Assembly: GCF_010122465.1 (NCBI RefSeq)
Contig: NZ_WLZY01000002.1
Location: forward strand, 447,076-511,075
Direction: 5' to 3'
DNA: 64,000 nucleotides
Origin: Phytoactinopolyspora mesophila
GTDB lineage: Bacteria; Actinomycetota; Actinomycetes; Jiangellales; Jiangellaceae
The translations under genes and the position numbers were made by a program. Below, one piece after another: positions 26,251 to 33,868 of this stretch (the stretch's first letter is position 1; every line of letters starts with the position of its first letter). Under the pieces are notes generated by a model that saw nothing but the letters and a program-made list of their open reading frames with translations, searched no databases and was not told where the DNA came from.

Positions 26251-26805
26251 ATGACTCTTATGGCGGTGATGCCGCGTGCCACTGACGACTGGACGGTCGA
26301 CGACCTCACCCAGCTACCGGACGATGGGCTGCGGTACGAGCTCGTCGACGGGATGCTGCTGGTGAGCCCTGCACCCACGCCGATCCACCAGCGAGCGGTT
26401 CGGCAGCTGACGCTTGCCCTCGAGGCCGCCTGCCCATCACACCTCGAGGTCTTCTTCGCGCCGCTTGACTGGCAACCAGACCAGCGCAACTCCCTCGAAC
26501 CCGACCTCCTGGTGGTCGCCAAGAAAGACATCGGCGAGAAACTGATCACCGCTCCGCTGCGGCTGGCGGTGGAGGTGATGTCGGCGAGCAGTCGTCTACG
26601 CGACACAACGCTGAAGTTCGCCAAGTATGCCGAAGGTGGTGTCGAGTCCTACTGGATCGTCGATCCGTCGAAGCCGTCGATCGTCGCCTACGATCTCCGG
26701 GACGGTGAGTACGTGCAGGTGGGCTACGGCGATCGGGACACGTCCGTGGCTTTGGCCAACCCGTTTCCGGTCACCGTGGTCCCGGCGTCGCTCGTCGCCG
26801 GTTGA
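26251..26805 (+). CDS. Uma2-family (DUF820) putative endonuclease
   Basis: A 184-residue protein starting at the ATG at 26251 behind GGGAGGGGG. It has the Uma2 layout: LPDDGLRYELVDGMLLVSPAPTPIH is split here as LPDDGLRYELVDG and MLLVSPAPTPIH, then EPDLLVV and LAVEVMSASSR with ...KFAKYAEGGVESYWIVDP. The E-P-D and V-E-V acidic residues fit the PD-(D/E)XK active site. Families of such genes are abundant in cyanobacteria and actinobacteria; their role is not known. It is a single gene just after a long palindrome. Confidence 0.88.
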   Translation: MTLMAVMPRATDDWTVDDLTQLPDDGLRYELVDGMLLVSPAPTPIHQRAVRQLTLALEAACPSHLEVFFAPLDWQPDQRNSLEPDLLVVAKKDIGEKLITAPLRLAVEVMSASSRLRDTTLKFAKYAEGGVESYWIVDPSKPSIVAYDLRDGEYVQVGYGDRDTSVALANPFPVTVVPASLVAG

Positions 26806-26865
26806 TTGCGCGCGGCGGCGCCGTCCACAAACCAGGTGGACTCGACCGTGCGAACACCGGACCAC

Positions 26866-26871
26866 TAGGCT
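26866..26871 (+). promoter_or_regulatory. -10 element TAGGCT of a leaderless promoter (nif3-like gene)
   Basis: TAGGCT ends 8 bases before the GTG start of the Nif3-like gene, and no ribosome site is present. The same hexamer stands at exactly the same distance from the GTG of the glycyl-tRNA synthetase at 40246. This is the geometry of leaderless transcripts, which are common in actinobacteria. Confidence 0.5.
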
Positions 26872-26879
26872 GATCGACT

Positions 26880-28061
26880 GTGCCACAGTTAGCTGACGTC
26901 CTGGCCGTACTCGAACGCCACTACCCATCATCAACGGCCGAATCCTGGGATGCTGTCGGCCTGGTCTGCGGTGACCCTGGCGCGGAAGTGCGTCGCGTGC
27001 TGTTCGCCGTCGACCCTGTGGCCGATGTGGCCGACGAAGCGATCGAGTGGGGCGCCGACCTCGTCGTCACCCACCATCCGCTGTTTCTGCGGCCTGTTCA
27101 CGGATTCCCGGCGACGACGCCGAAAGGCCGCCTCGTACATCGCCTCATCTCCAACGGCATCGCGTTGTTCACCGCGCACACCAACGCCGACAGCGCGGAG
27201 TCCGGCGTCAACGACGCACTGGCCGCCGCGCTGGGGCTGCGCGAGCTGCGCCCGCTCAGCCCGCATCTCAGCGAGCCCCACGACAAGCTGATCGTCTTCG
27301 TGCCCGAACCCGACGCTGGGGGAGTGCTGGACGCCCTGACCGCCGCCGGCGCGGGGGTGATCGGCAACTACGAACGTTGCGCCTGGATGACGACGGGCAC
27401 GGGCACGTTCCGTCCCGGCGCCGGAGCCAACCCCACCATCGGCTCGGTGGGCGCGGTCGAAGAGGTCGCCGAGTACCGCCTGGAGATGGTCGTGCCCCGG
27501 CGACTGCGCAGCGACGTCCTGACGGCTCTGAAAGCGGCCCACCCGTACGAGGAACCGGCCTACGACCTCTACGATCTGGCCGCGCTGCCGGCCGCGACCG
27601 GCCTGGGCCGCATCGGCGTCCTCGATCAACCCGAGACGCTGCGCTCGTTCACCGAGCGGGTCGCCGCGGCGCTGCCGGCGACCACCTCCGGCGTCCGGGC
27701 CGCAGGCGATCCCGAGGCGCACGTACACACGGTGGCCGTCTGCGGCGGTGCGGGTGACTCACTGCTCGACGCCGCCCGACGGGCCGGCGTCGACGTCTAC
27801 GTGACCGGCGATCTCCGCCACCACCCGGCGTCGGACTCGCTGGCCGGTGGCGGGCCGGCGCTGGTGGACGTCGCCCATTGGGCCGGCGAATGGCCGTGGC
27901 TGGCGCATGCCGCTGACCGGCTGCGAGACGACCTCGCCTCCGGAGGTACTACGGTGGAGACTCGCGTATCCGCGATACCCACCGATCCGTGGACGCTGCA
28001 CGTACCGTCCCGCCCGTCCGGGGCGTCCGTGCTCGAGGGAGGGACCACCCCTGAACGCTGA
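26880..28061 (+). CDS. Nif3-like dinuclear metal centre protein
   Basis: A 393-residue protein of the NIF3/YbgI family: AESWDAVGLVCGDPG, WGADLVVTHHPLFLRP (HH metal ligands), ALFTAHTNADSAESGVNDAL, then the inserted PII-like domain (~130-230; AHPYEEPAYDLYDLA), and VTGDLRHHPASD and DVAHWAGEW at the C-terminus. The family binds two metal ions at the conserved His/Asp/Glu set; its reaction is not settled. It opens an operon with the zinc-ribbon protein and the RNase H-phosphatase fusion, the same order as Rv2230c-Rv2229c-Rv2228c in Mycobacterium tuberculosis. Confidence 0.92.
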   Translation: MPQLADVLAVLERHYPSSTAESWDAVGLVCGDPGAEVRRVLFAVDPVADVADEAIEWGADLVVTHHPLFLRPVHGFPATTPKGRLVHRLISNGIALFTAHTNADSAESGVNDALAAALGLRELRPLSPHLSEPHDKLIVFVPEPDAGGVLDALTAAGAGVIGNYERCAWMTTGTGTFRPGAGANPTIGSVGAVEEVAEYRLEMVVPRRLRSDVLTALKAAHPYEEPAYDLYDLAALPAATGLGRIGVLDQPETLRSFTERVAAALPATTSGVRAAGDPEAHVHTVAVCGGAGDSLLDAARRAGVDVYVTGDLRHHPASDSLAGGGPALVDVAHWAGEWPWLAHAADRLRDDLASGGTTVETRVSAIPTDPWTLHVPSRPSGASVLEGGTTPER

Positions 28062-28794
28062 CCCTGAAACCCAGCTCCGGCTCCTCGATGTGCAGGCGCT
28101 GGACCTGAAACTGGACCAGCTGGCACATCGGCGGCGGACGCTGCCGGAAGTGGCCGAGGTCGAGTCGCTGGCCGCCGAGCACACGCGGCTCGGCGACGCT
28201 GAAGTGGTGGCGCAGACCACCGTCGCCGACCTCGAGCGTGAGCAGAAGCGCGCTGACGCCGACGTCGAGAAAGTGCGCACCCGCAAGTCGCGCGACCAGA
28301 AACGGCTCGACGCGGGCCAGGTCACCTCGCCCAAAGAGCTGGAAAGCCTGCAGCGAGAAATCGAGTCACTGAACCGGCGGCAGTCCGACCTCGAAGACGC
28401 CGAGCTCGAGATCATGGAGCGCCTCGAGCAGGCCCAGAACGAGGCCGAAACGCTCAAGGCAGAGCGGGAGAAGCTCGGACAGCGGGTACGTGAGGTTCAA
28501 CAGTCGCGTGACGCCAAGTGGGCCGAGATCGACCAGGAAGCCGAAGCCGCCCGCGTCCGGCGATCCGAGCTGGCCGGGCAGCTTCCCGAAGAGCTGCTGG
28601 CCCTGTACGAGAAGATCCGGGCCTCGCAGAACGGCATCGGAGCCGCGGCGCTTCGCCGGCGGACGTGTGAGGGTTGCCAGATGCAGCTGGACGCCGCTGA
28701 GCTCAAGCGGATCAGCAGCTTCGCTCCAGAGGTGGTCATCCGGCATGACGAATGCCGCCGCATCCTGGTCCGCGTCCCTGACTCCGGCCTGTAG
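28051..28794 (+). CDS. Coiled-coil protein with C4 zinc ribbon
   Basis: A 247-residue protein. Homologues start at the sequence corresponding to 'ADPETQLRLLDVQALD', and the only suitable start codon there is CTG at 28051, preceded by GAGGGAGGGA; translation therefore probably starts at CTG and overlaps the Nif3 gene by 11 bp. Residues ~10-175 form a long heptad-rich coiled coil. The C-terminus has the zinc ribbon RRTCEGCQMQL ... RHDECRRILV; the second pair has one Cys (DEC) with a neighbouring His, so the site is C-C-H/D-C rather than a textbook four Cys. Function unknown. Confidence 0.85.
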   Translation: MNADPETQLRLLDVQALDLKLDQLAHRRRTLPEVAEVESLAAEHTRLGDAEVVAQTTVADLEREQKRADADVEKVRTRKSRDQKRLDAGQVTSPKELESLQREIESLNRRQSDLEDAELEIMERLEQAQNEAETLKAEREKLGQRVREVQQSRDAKWAEIDQEAEAARVRRSELAGQLPEELLALYEKIRASQNGIGAAALRRRTCEGCQMQLDAAELKRISSFAPEVVIRHDECRRILVRVPDSGL

Positions 28795-28809
28795 ACGGCC
28801 GGCGCTGAT

Positions 28810-30069
28810 ATGACTCAACTGATTGTCGAAGCCGACGGAGGCTCGCGCGGCAACCCAGGCCCGGCGGCGTTCGGGGCGCTGGTGCGGGCGGCCGCCTCTG
28901 GCGAAGTATTGGCCGAGATAGGCGAAACCATCGGCGACACGACCAACAACGTCGCTGAATACCGAGGGCTGATCGCCGGGCTGCGGCTCGCGCACGCGAT
29001 CGATCCGGACGCGACCGTCGAAGCACGTCTGGATTCCAAACTCGTCGTGGAACAGATGTCGGGCCGCTGGAAGATCAAACATGCCGGGCTCCGGCCGTTG
29101 GCGCTGGAAGCGCAGCGGATCTTCCCGCCCGGGCAGGTGACCTACACCTGGGTGCCGCGGGCCAAGAACGCAGCCGCGGACCGGCTGCTCAATGACGCGC
29201 TGGACGGCAAACCGCGAGCGGCGCCTGCCGCGCCCGAGCCGCCCGAGCCGCCCGCCCAGCTTGGCTCCGCCACCGCGGAGACGCAGCAGCTGTTTGTCGA
29301 GACGGCGCCGCCGGAGACTTTCCCGGTGGAGCCGGGGCCGGCAGAACCTGCCGCTGAGAAGCCGGAACAGACCGGCGGCCTCATGGCCGTGTGGTCGTCT
29401 GAGCTGGGCCCTCCGACCACGCTTGTCCTGGTCCGGCACGGCCAGACACCGATGACGAAAGCCCGTGTCTTCAGCGGCGGGGGCGCCGTCGGGCCGTCGC
29501 TGGACGACGTCGGGCAGCAGCAAGCCAAACGCGCGGCTGAATTCCTGGCTGAATCCGATGTGCTGGCGGCCACACTCTCCGGCACGGCGGAGTCAGGGGC
29601 GGCAGCCGCTTCACCGATCGTCGTCGCGTCGCCGATGCAGCGCACCCGCGAGACCGCCGGGGTGATAGCCGCCCGGCTCGGGGTGGCCGACATCGCGGTG
29701 GACGAGCAATGGCGTGAATGCGAGTTCGGCGCATGGGAAGGGTTGACGCTGGCTGAGATCACCGAGCGGTACCCCGACGAGCTCGCGGCATGGTTCTCGA
29801 CGACGACGGCGGCCCCACCCGGCGGGGAATCACTGGACGACCTGTTCGGCCGCATCACCGGGGCGCGCGACCGTACCGTGGCGCGTTACACCGGGCGGAC
29901 CGTCGTCGTCGTCACGCATTCGATGCCCATTCGGGTGCTGGCGAGCAGCACGCTAGAGGCGCCGCCGTCGTCGGTCCTCCGCCTGCAGCCCGCGCCGGGT
30001 TCGGTGACCGAGATCCAGCTGTACGACGACGGCACCAGCACGCTGGCAGGGTTCAACCACCGCCCCTGA
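28810..30069 (+). CDS. Bifunctional RNase HI / histidine phosphatase (CobC-like) fusion
   Basis: A 419-residue fusion. Residues 1-135 are RNase HI with the four acidic residues Asp9, Glu50, Asp75 and Asp124. A Pro/Ala/Glu-rich linker (~135-195) follows. Residues ~200-419 are a phosphoglycerate-mutase-fold phosphatase: LVRHGQT (His210), ASPMQRTRETA, CEFGAWEGLT and VVVTHSMPIR. Mycobacterial Rv2228c has the same fusion and shows RNase H and acid (alpha-ribazole-type) phosphatase activity. A ~25-residue insertion around residues 245-275 (AATLSGTAESGAAAA) is not usual. It is the third gene of the Nif3 operon. Confidence 0.93.
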   Translation: MTQLIVEADGGSRGNPGPAAFGALVRAAASGEVLAEIGETIGDTTNNVAEYRGLIAGLRLAHAIDPDATVEARLDSKLVVEQMSGRWKIKHAGLRPLALEAQRIFPPGQVTYTWVPRAKNAAADRLLNDALDGKPRAAPAAPEPPEPPAQLGSATAETQQLFVETAPPETFPVEPGPAEPAAEKPEQTGGLMAVWSSELGPPTTLVLVRHGQTPMTKARVFSGGGAVGPSLDDVGQQQAKRAAEFLAESDVLAATLSGTAESGAAAASPIVVASPMQRTRETAGVIAARLGVADIAVDEQWRECEFGAWEGLTLAEITERYPDELAAWFSTTTAAPPGGESLDDLFGRITGARDRTVARYTGRTVVVVTHSMPIRVLASSTLEAPPSSVLRLQPAPGSVTEIQLYDDGTSTLAGFNHRP

Positions 30070-30075
30070 ACTCGA

Positions 30076-30915
30076 TCAGCTGACGGTCATGTACTCGCCG
30101 TTGGCGGGCATACCAGTTGTGGGCTGTCCGTCGCCGATCGCGATGCCGGTGAACGTCATGGGCAACCCCTGGGCGGTTGAAGGATTGGCCCGGTCCATCA
30201 GCTGGACGTGGACGTGGGGCTCGCTGGAGTTCCCGGAATTGCCGCATCGGCCGAGCGCCTGACCGGCCTCGACCTGGTCGCCGGCGCCAACCTGGGCTGA
30301 ACCGCGCTGTAGGTGGGCGACGAGCGCGAAACAGCCGTCGCCCGCATCGATGACGACGTGGTTGCCGACGATGTTGCGGACGCCGCCGAGCTCACGCAAC
30401 ATGCCTTCGATCATCATGTAGCCCACCGCCCAGAGCCGGCTCCGGCTGCGATGATCCCGGGCGCTGTCCTGGACCCGGACCACGGTCCCGGGCACCGGGG
30501 AGAGCACTGGCTCACCGAACGCGGGGAAGTCGGTGGGACGGCGCATCCCCGGCCCGGAGCCGAACTGCGGCCGTTCTGATTCCTGCGGTTCGAACACCAG
30601 GTCCACCGCATAGGCCTGCCCGTAGGCGCGAACGCCGTGGCTCGGCACCTTCGTGGCGGGTGAGTTCAGCGCGAGCCAACGGCCCTGTACCGGTGGTTGG
30701 ATCACAAGCGGCTCGCCGGTGTGGTCAGTGCCTGGCACAAAGAGCGCGCCGACCCCGACGAGGATAAGCAGGATTCCGCCGGCGCCGAATGCTGCGAGGA
30801 GCGGGCCGGCGTCGGGCAGCCATCGGGGGGCCAGTATCGACAGGAAGGCGCAGGCCATGCCGGTCAGCACGAGCCGCATTCCGAAGCGTTGGAGTTCTTG
30901 AGCTATTCGCTTCAT
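30076..30915 (-). CDS. Membrane-anchored M23-family peptidase
   Basis: A 279-residue protein with two N-terminal transmembrane helices (~12-60) and an outside domain. The M23 zinc motifs are SHGVRAYGQAYAVD (His and Asp ligands) and HVHVQL (HxH), with GNHVVIDAGDGCFALVAHLQ between. M23 enzymes cut peptidoglycan cross-links or signalling peptides. The start ATG overlaps by 4 bp the stop of the ArsR-like gene (ATGA), so the two are translationally coupled. The substrate is unknown. Confidence 0.85.
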   Translation of the reverse strand: MKRIAQELQRFGMRLVLTGMACAFLSILAPRWLPDAGPLLAAFGAGGILLILVGVGALFVPGTDHTGEPLVIQPPVQGRWLALNSPATKVPSHGVRAYGQAYAVDLVFEPQESERPQFGSGPGMRRPTDFPAFGEPVLSPVPGTVVRVQDSARDHRSRSRLWAVGYMMIEGMLRELGGVRNIVGNHVVIDAGDGCFALVAHLQRGSAQVGAGDQVEAGQALGRCGNSGNSSEPHVHVQLMDRANPSTAQGLPMTFTGIAIGDGQPTTGMPANGEYMTVS

Positions 30916-31457
30916 CGCTGCACCGCCGTCAGAGTGACGAGTAGAGGGACGATACGCGGCGCGGGCACCTCGTAGCTGCCGCGCCCGCTATGCCTCAGCC
31001 AGCCCGCGGCAACCAGCTGGCGCAGGTGGTGATGGAGCTGACCGGTGCTGCCGAGCGACTCCACGGCGGCAAGTTCCGCGGTTGTGCGCACACCTATCAG
31101 CACCTGGCGGAGGAGCTCCAAGCGGACCGGGTGCGCGAGTGCGCTGAGGGCCGGTACCTGGCTGGACCAGTCGGATTCCAGTAGACCCGCGGACCCGGCG
31201 GCTTCCTGCCATTCGACCGGTTCGCCCGTGGGCAGGGTCACGGTCCCGGCGAAGAGGACAGCACCGTCGACCGTGGCCGGGTGATCGGCGCGGCGACGTT
31301 TGAGGCTGTCGAGCGCCCAGAACGGGCTGTCCACCGCGTCGTCGGATGAAGGCCCGGGTGGTTGGGGACGCATCATCGCTTCGAGGGCCTCGACTCGGGC
31401 GGTGAGCCTGGTGAGGGCCTGGTGCAGCTCGGCCTTGGACGGATCAGCTTTATCCAT
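30912..31457 (-). CDS. ArsR-type winged-helix regulator coupled to M23 peptidase
   Basis: A 181-residue protein. Residues 1-30 form a short coiled coil (LHQALTRLTARVEALEAMM). A middle segment of ~70 residues (AVLFAGTVTLPTGEPVEWQE) resembles a small ligand-sensing beta domain. The last ~75 residues are an ArsR-like winged HTH (SALAHPVRLELLRQVLIGVR, TTAELAAVESLGSTGQLHHH, LRQLVAAGWLRHSGRGSYEV). No Cys metal site is visible. It lies directly before and overlaps the M23 gene; a 10-bp dyad lies just upstream. Probably an autoregulated sensor of a small molecule or of cell-wall state. Confidence 0.83.
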   Translation of the reverse strand: MDKADPSKAELHQALTRLTARVEALEAMMRPQPPGPSSDDAVDSPFWALDSLKRRRADHPATVDGAVLFAGTVTLPTGEPVEWQEAAGSAGLLESDWSSQVPALSALAHPVRLELLRQVLIGVRTTAELAAVESLGSTGQLHHHLRQLVAAGWLRHSGRGSYEVPAPRIVPLLVTLTAVQR

Positions 31458-31465
31458 ACGTCGAT

Positions 31466-31475
31466 AGTACGTACT
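31466..31475. promoter_or_regulatory. Probable autoregulatory operator AGTACGTACT
   Basis: A perfect 10-bp dyad eight bases upstream of the ArsR-like start codon. The position covers the expected transcription start, so binding of the encoded regulator would repress the regulator-M23 pair. Confidence 0.5.
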
Positions 31476-31512
31476 TTCAAACTTTTGGCGCCACTGGGGC
31501 CGTCCGCGCCGG

Positions 31513-31560
31513 GATCTACCGACGATTCGGTGGCCATAACCCCCGCGATGTCGGTAGATC
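31513..31560. repeat. Palindrome family delta (copy 1)
   Basis: Outer arms GATCTACCGAC (31513-31523) and GTCGGTAGATC (31550-31560) match exactly; the inner stem seen in the other copies (GGTGGC/GCCACC) is degraded here to GGTGGCC and CCCCCGC. It lies head-to-head between the ArsR-like and ComB genes. Copies 2 and 3 are at 35439 and 36590. Confidence 0.85.
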
Positions 31561-31587
31561 TACCGGGCGGCCGCCGCCAGCTTTCGC

Positions 31588-31657
31588 GACTTCAATACCG
31601 CCAGGTCGCGTTGTCGCCGTCGCAGGGCCTTTTATGCCACCTGGCGGTATTGAAGTC
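31588..31657. repeat. Perfect 19-bp palindrome (single copy here)
   Basis: GACTTCAATACCGCCAGGT at 31588-31606 is exactly repeated in inverted form at 31639-31657, with a 32-nt spacer. It lies 28 bp from the delta element in the same divergent gap, between two gene starts. This rules out a simple terminator role at this position unless it acts on an unseen transcript. Confidence 0.88.
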
Positions 31658-31721
31658 GGTGGAAGGAGGGCGCCGGAGGTCTACGTGACGCACATCAGCC
31701 GCGCTGTGAGAGAGTTCACCG

Positions 31722-32510
31722 ATGGGGAGCCCGTACAGCCAGGACAGGGCGCGGATCCGGATGGAGTGGGGACCGGTCGGAGCCGCGCACACCGCGCCCA
31801 GCGCGGAGTTCGCCGTCGTCGTCGACGTGTTGAGTTTCACGACCACTCTGAGCGTGGCCCTGGACCGCCGGGTTGAGGTCTTTCCATACCGGTGGCGAGA
31901 CGAGTCGGCCGCGGTGTACGCCGCGTCTCAAGATGCGACCTTGGCTGTGGGTCGGCTTGAAGCACGTCGCTCGGACCACCAGCACGGGAGGCGGAGTGTC
32001 AGCCTGTCCCCGGACTCGATTCGTCAGGCCGGGGAGCTGACGCGGCTGGTGCTGCCGTCGCCGAACGGCTCCACCATCAGTTTTGGTCTGGCCGATGCCG
32101 GCGTCCGGGTGCTGGGTGCGTCCCTGCGTAATCGCACGGCGGTGGCGGAATGGCTCGCAGCGCAGTTGGGCACCCGCCACGATGCCGCCGTGACGGTCAT
32201 TGCCGCAGGGGAGCGGTGGCCGGACGGTTCACTGCGGCCCGCCGTCGAGGATCTGTGGGGAGCCGGGGCAGTCATCGACGCTCTGCATGGCCGTGGGCTC
32301 GACGATCTCAGCCCTGAAGCACAAACCGCGGCGGCAAGCTTCCGTAGCGTGCAATCCGTGCTGGCTGAGAAGCTCATGCGGTGCAGCAGCGGCCGGGAGC
32401 TGGACGAGGCGACCTTCGGCGCCGAGATAGCCGTGGCGGCCGAACTCGACCAGAGCGATTGCGTCCCGATGCTGGTCGACGGGCGGTTCATCGATGCGAC
32501 GAAACCGTAA
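31722..32510 (+). CDS. 2-phosphosulfolactate phosphatase family protein (ComB)
   Basis: A 262-residue protein that matches the ComB family: EFAVVVDVLSFTTTLSVALDR, LVLPSPNGSTISFGLADAG, VLGASLRNRTAVAEWLA, VTVIAAGERWPDGSLRPAVED and DLWGAGAVIDAL. In archaea ComB makes sulfolactate for coenzyme M; the bacterial members have a different or unknown physiological substrate, since the other CoM genes are absent here. It stands alone after two palindromes and before a third. Confidence 0.86.
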   Translation: MGSPYSQDRARIRMEWGPVGAAHTAPSAEFAVVVDVLSFTTTLSVALDRRVEVFPYRWRDESAAVYAASQDATLAVGRLEARRSDHQHGRRSVSLSPDSIRQAGELTRLVLPSPNGSTISFGLADAGVRVLGASLRNRTAVAEWLAAQLGTRHDAAVTVIAAGERWPDGSLRPAVEDLWGAGAVIDALHGRGLDDLSPEAQTAAASFRSVQSVLAEKLMRCSSGRELDEATFGAEIAVAAELDQSDCVPMLVDGRFIDATKP

Positions 32511-32516
32511 GGACAC

Positions 32517-32586
32517 AGCTTCGTGGCCTTACGTAACGCCTAGGCGGGCGTGCGCCGTTGTCAACGTTACGGCAGGCCACGAAGCT
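32517..32586. repeat. 22-bp palindrome, family epsilon (copy 2)
   Basis: Arms 32517-32538 and 32565-32586 pair at 20 of 22 positions (AGCTTCGTGGCCTTACGTAA and its partner). The arms share CTTCRTGGCCTYACGTAACG with the copy at 8934. Position: tail-to-tail between the ComB gene and a VOC gene, starting 7 bp after the ComB stop. Confidence 0.88.
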
Positions 32587-32601
32587 CACGGCGCAGACGG
32601 G

Positions 32602-32988
32602 CTAACCGCCGCTGCCGTAGGGGCGGGTGATGATCTCCAGGTTGTGCCCGTTCGGGTCGTCGAAGTACGCGCCGCGGCCGCCGTCGTTCCGGTTGATCTG
32701 GCCAGGCTGGCTGTGGCCAGGATCGGCGTAGTACGTGATGCCGGCCTGTTGGATGCGGCCGAAGATCTCATCGAACTCCGATTCGGAGACCAGGAAGGCG
32801 TAGTGCTGGGGTGTGATCTCGGCGGCATCGGTGTCCATGAAGTCCAGCGTTACGCCGTTGCTGGTCTCGACTGGTAGAAACGGCCCGAACTGAGGGCCGA
32901 CCTCCAGCCCCAGAATCTCGGCAACGAACTCTGCGGCGGCTCGTTTGTCTCGCGACGCGACGATGGTGTGGTTGAGTTCGACAGCCAT
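32602..32988 (-). CDS. VOC-family (glyoxalase-fold) protein
   Basis: A 128-residue protein starting at the ATG at 32988 behind AGGAGAA. One vicinal-oxygen-chelate module: LNHTIVASRDKRAAAEFVAEILGL is seen as LNHTIVASRDKRAAAEF then VAEILGLEVG, with NGVTLDFMDTD, HYAFLVSESEFDEIFGRI, YFDDPNGHNLEIITRPYG. The His of LNHT, the His of QHYAF and the Glu of LEII fit the metal triad of the family. The enzyme activity is not predictable. It may be co-transcribed from the YaaA gene upstream (52-bp gap). Confidence 0.88.
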   Translation of the reverse strand: MAVELNHTIVASRDKRAAAEFVAEILGLEVGPQFGPFLPVETSNGVTLDFMDTDAAEITPQHYAFLVSESEFDEIFGRIQQAGITYYADPGHSQPGQINRNDGGRGAYFDDPNGHNLEIITRPYGSGG

Positions 32989-33040
32989 CGGTTGTTCTCC
33001 TGGTGGTCGACATTCCGCTGTCATGGGGCTCCTCACCACG

Positions 33041-33838
33041 CTAGGCGCGGGTGGCCACCTCGGCAACGATGACGTCCAGCGTCCACGGGCGCCCACCCCG
33101 GTCGGACTCAGCCAGCTCGGTCCGCCAGCCGAGGTTGTTGAGCGCGGCAGCGAAAGCGGCCGGGGTTCGTGGCGCCTCCCCGCTCTCGAGAAGCGTCCGC
33201 ACGAGGTGTCCCTTGGTGGCTTTGTTGTGATGGCTGACCACGGTGCGTTTGCCGTTGTGCTCGTGCAGTACCCGGACCTTGACCGTGCGCGTGGCGACGT
33301 CCGCGGCGGGGCGCCAGAACGCGTCGTAGGTCCCGGATCGTAGGTCGACGACGAGTCCCCGGCCGGCGGCCTCGGGAACGGTCGTGGCGAGCAGCGCCTT
33401 CCAGCGCGAGGCGAGTGAGCCGATGCCGGGCAGCGTCACCGCGCCGCCGAGCCGGTACGCGGGGATGCGATCCGACGGGCGGAGCGCGCCCCAGAGTCCG
33501 CTGATGACGAGCAACTGCCGCCGGGCCCGAGCCGCGGCCGCGGACGACAGCGAGTCCAAGCCCAGCGCGTCGTACAACACGCCCGCGTACACCTTCCGGG
33601 CCGGTGCGGCGGGAACGTCGGTGAGGGTGGCGTTGCGTTTCACCTCGTCGGCCTGGGTGGGCCCGAGCCCGAGAGTCTTGGCCGCGACGTCGGGCTGATC
33701 CGCGCACAATCGCATCAAGGTGTCCATGATCTCGGCGCGAGCGGCGGTCAGCTCGGGGAACGAGAGCGCGTCGAGGTTGAGGGATTTGCCGGTTTTGGGC
33801 GTGGACTTACCCTCCGACGGTGGCAACAGGATCAGCAC
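33041..33838 (-). CDS. yaaA: Peroxide stress protein YaaA family
   Basis: A 265-residue protein starting at GTG 33838 behind AGGGTGG; the frame opens further upstream but homologues begin at 'LILLPPSEGKS'. Further family blocks: YAGVLYDALGLDSLS, LLVISGLWGALRPSDRIPAYRL, GLVVDLRSGTYDAFWRP, VRVLHEHNGKRTVVSHHNKATKGHLVR. In E. coli YaaA lowers free intracellular iron during peroxide stress and binds DNA. The dehydratase gene ends 30 bp upstream, on the same strand, so the two may share a message. Confidence 0.9.
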   Translation of the reverse strand: MLILLPPSEGKSTPKTGKSLNLDALSFPELTAARAEIMDTLMRLCADQPDVAAKTLGLGPTQADEVKRNATLTDVPAAPARKVYAGVLYDALGLDSLSSAAAARARRQLLVISGLWGALRPSDRIPAYRLGGAVTLPGIGSLASRWKALLATTVPEAAGRGLVVDLRSGTYDAFWRPAADVATRTVKVRVLHEHNGKRTVVSHHNKATKGHLVRTLLESGEAPRTPAAFAAALNNLGWRTELAESDRGGRPWTLDVIVAEVATRA

Positions 33839-33868
33839 GAGACACCACCCTATGGCCAATGAGGGCAT

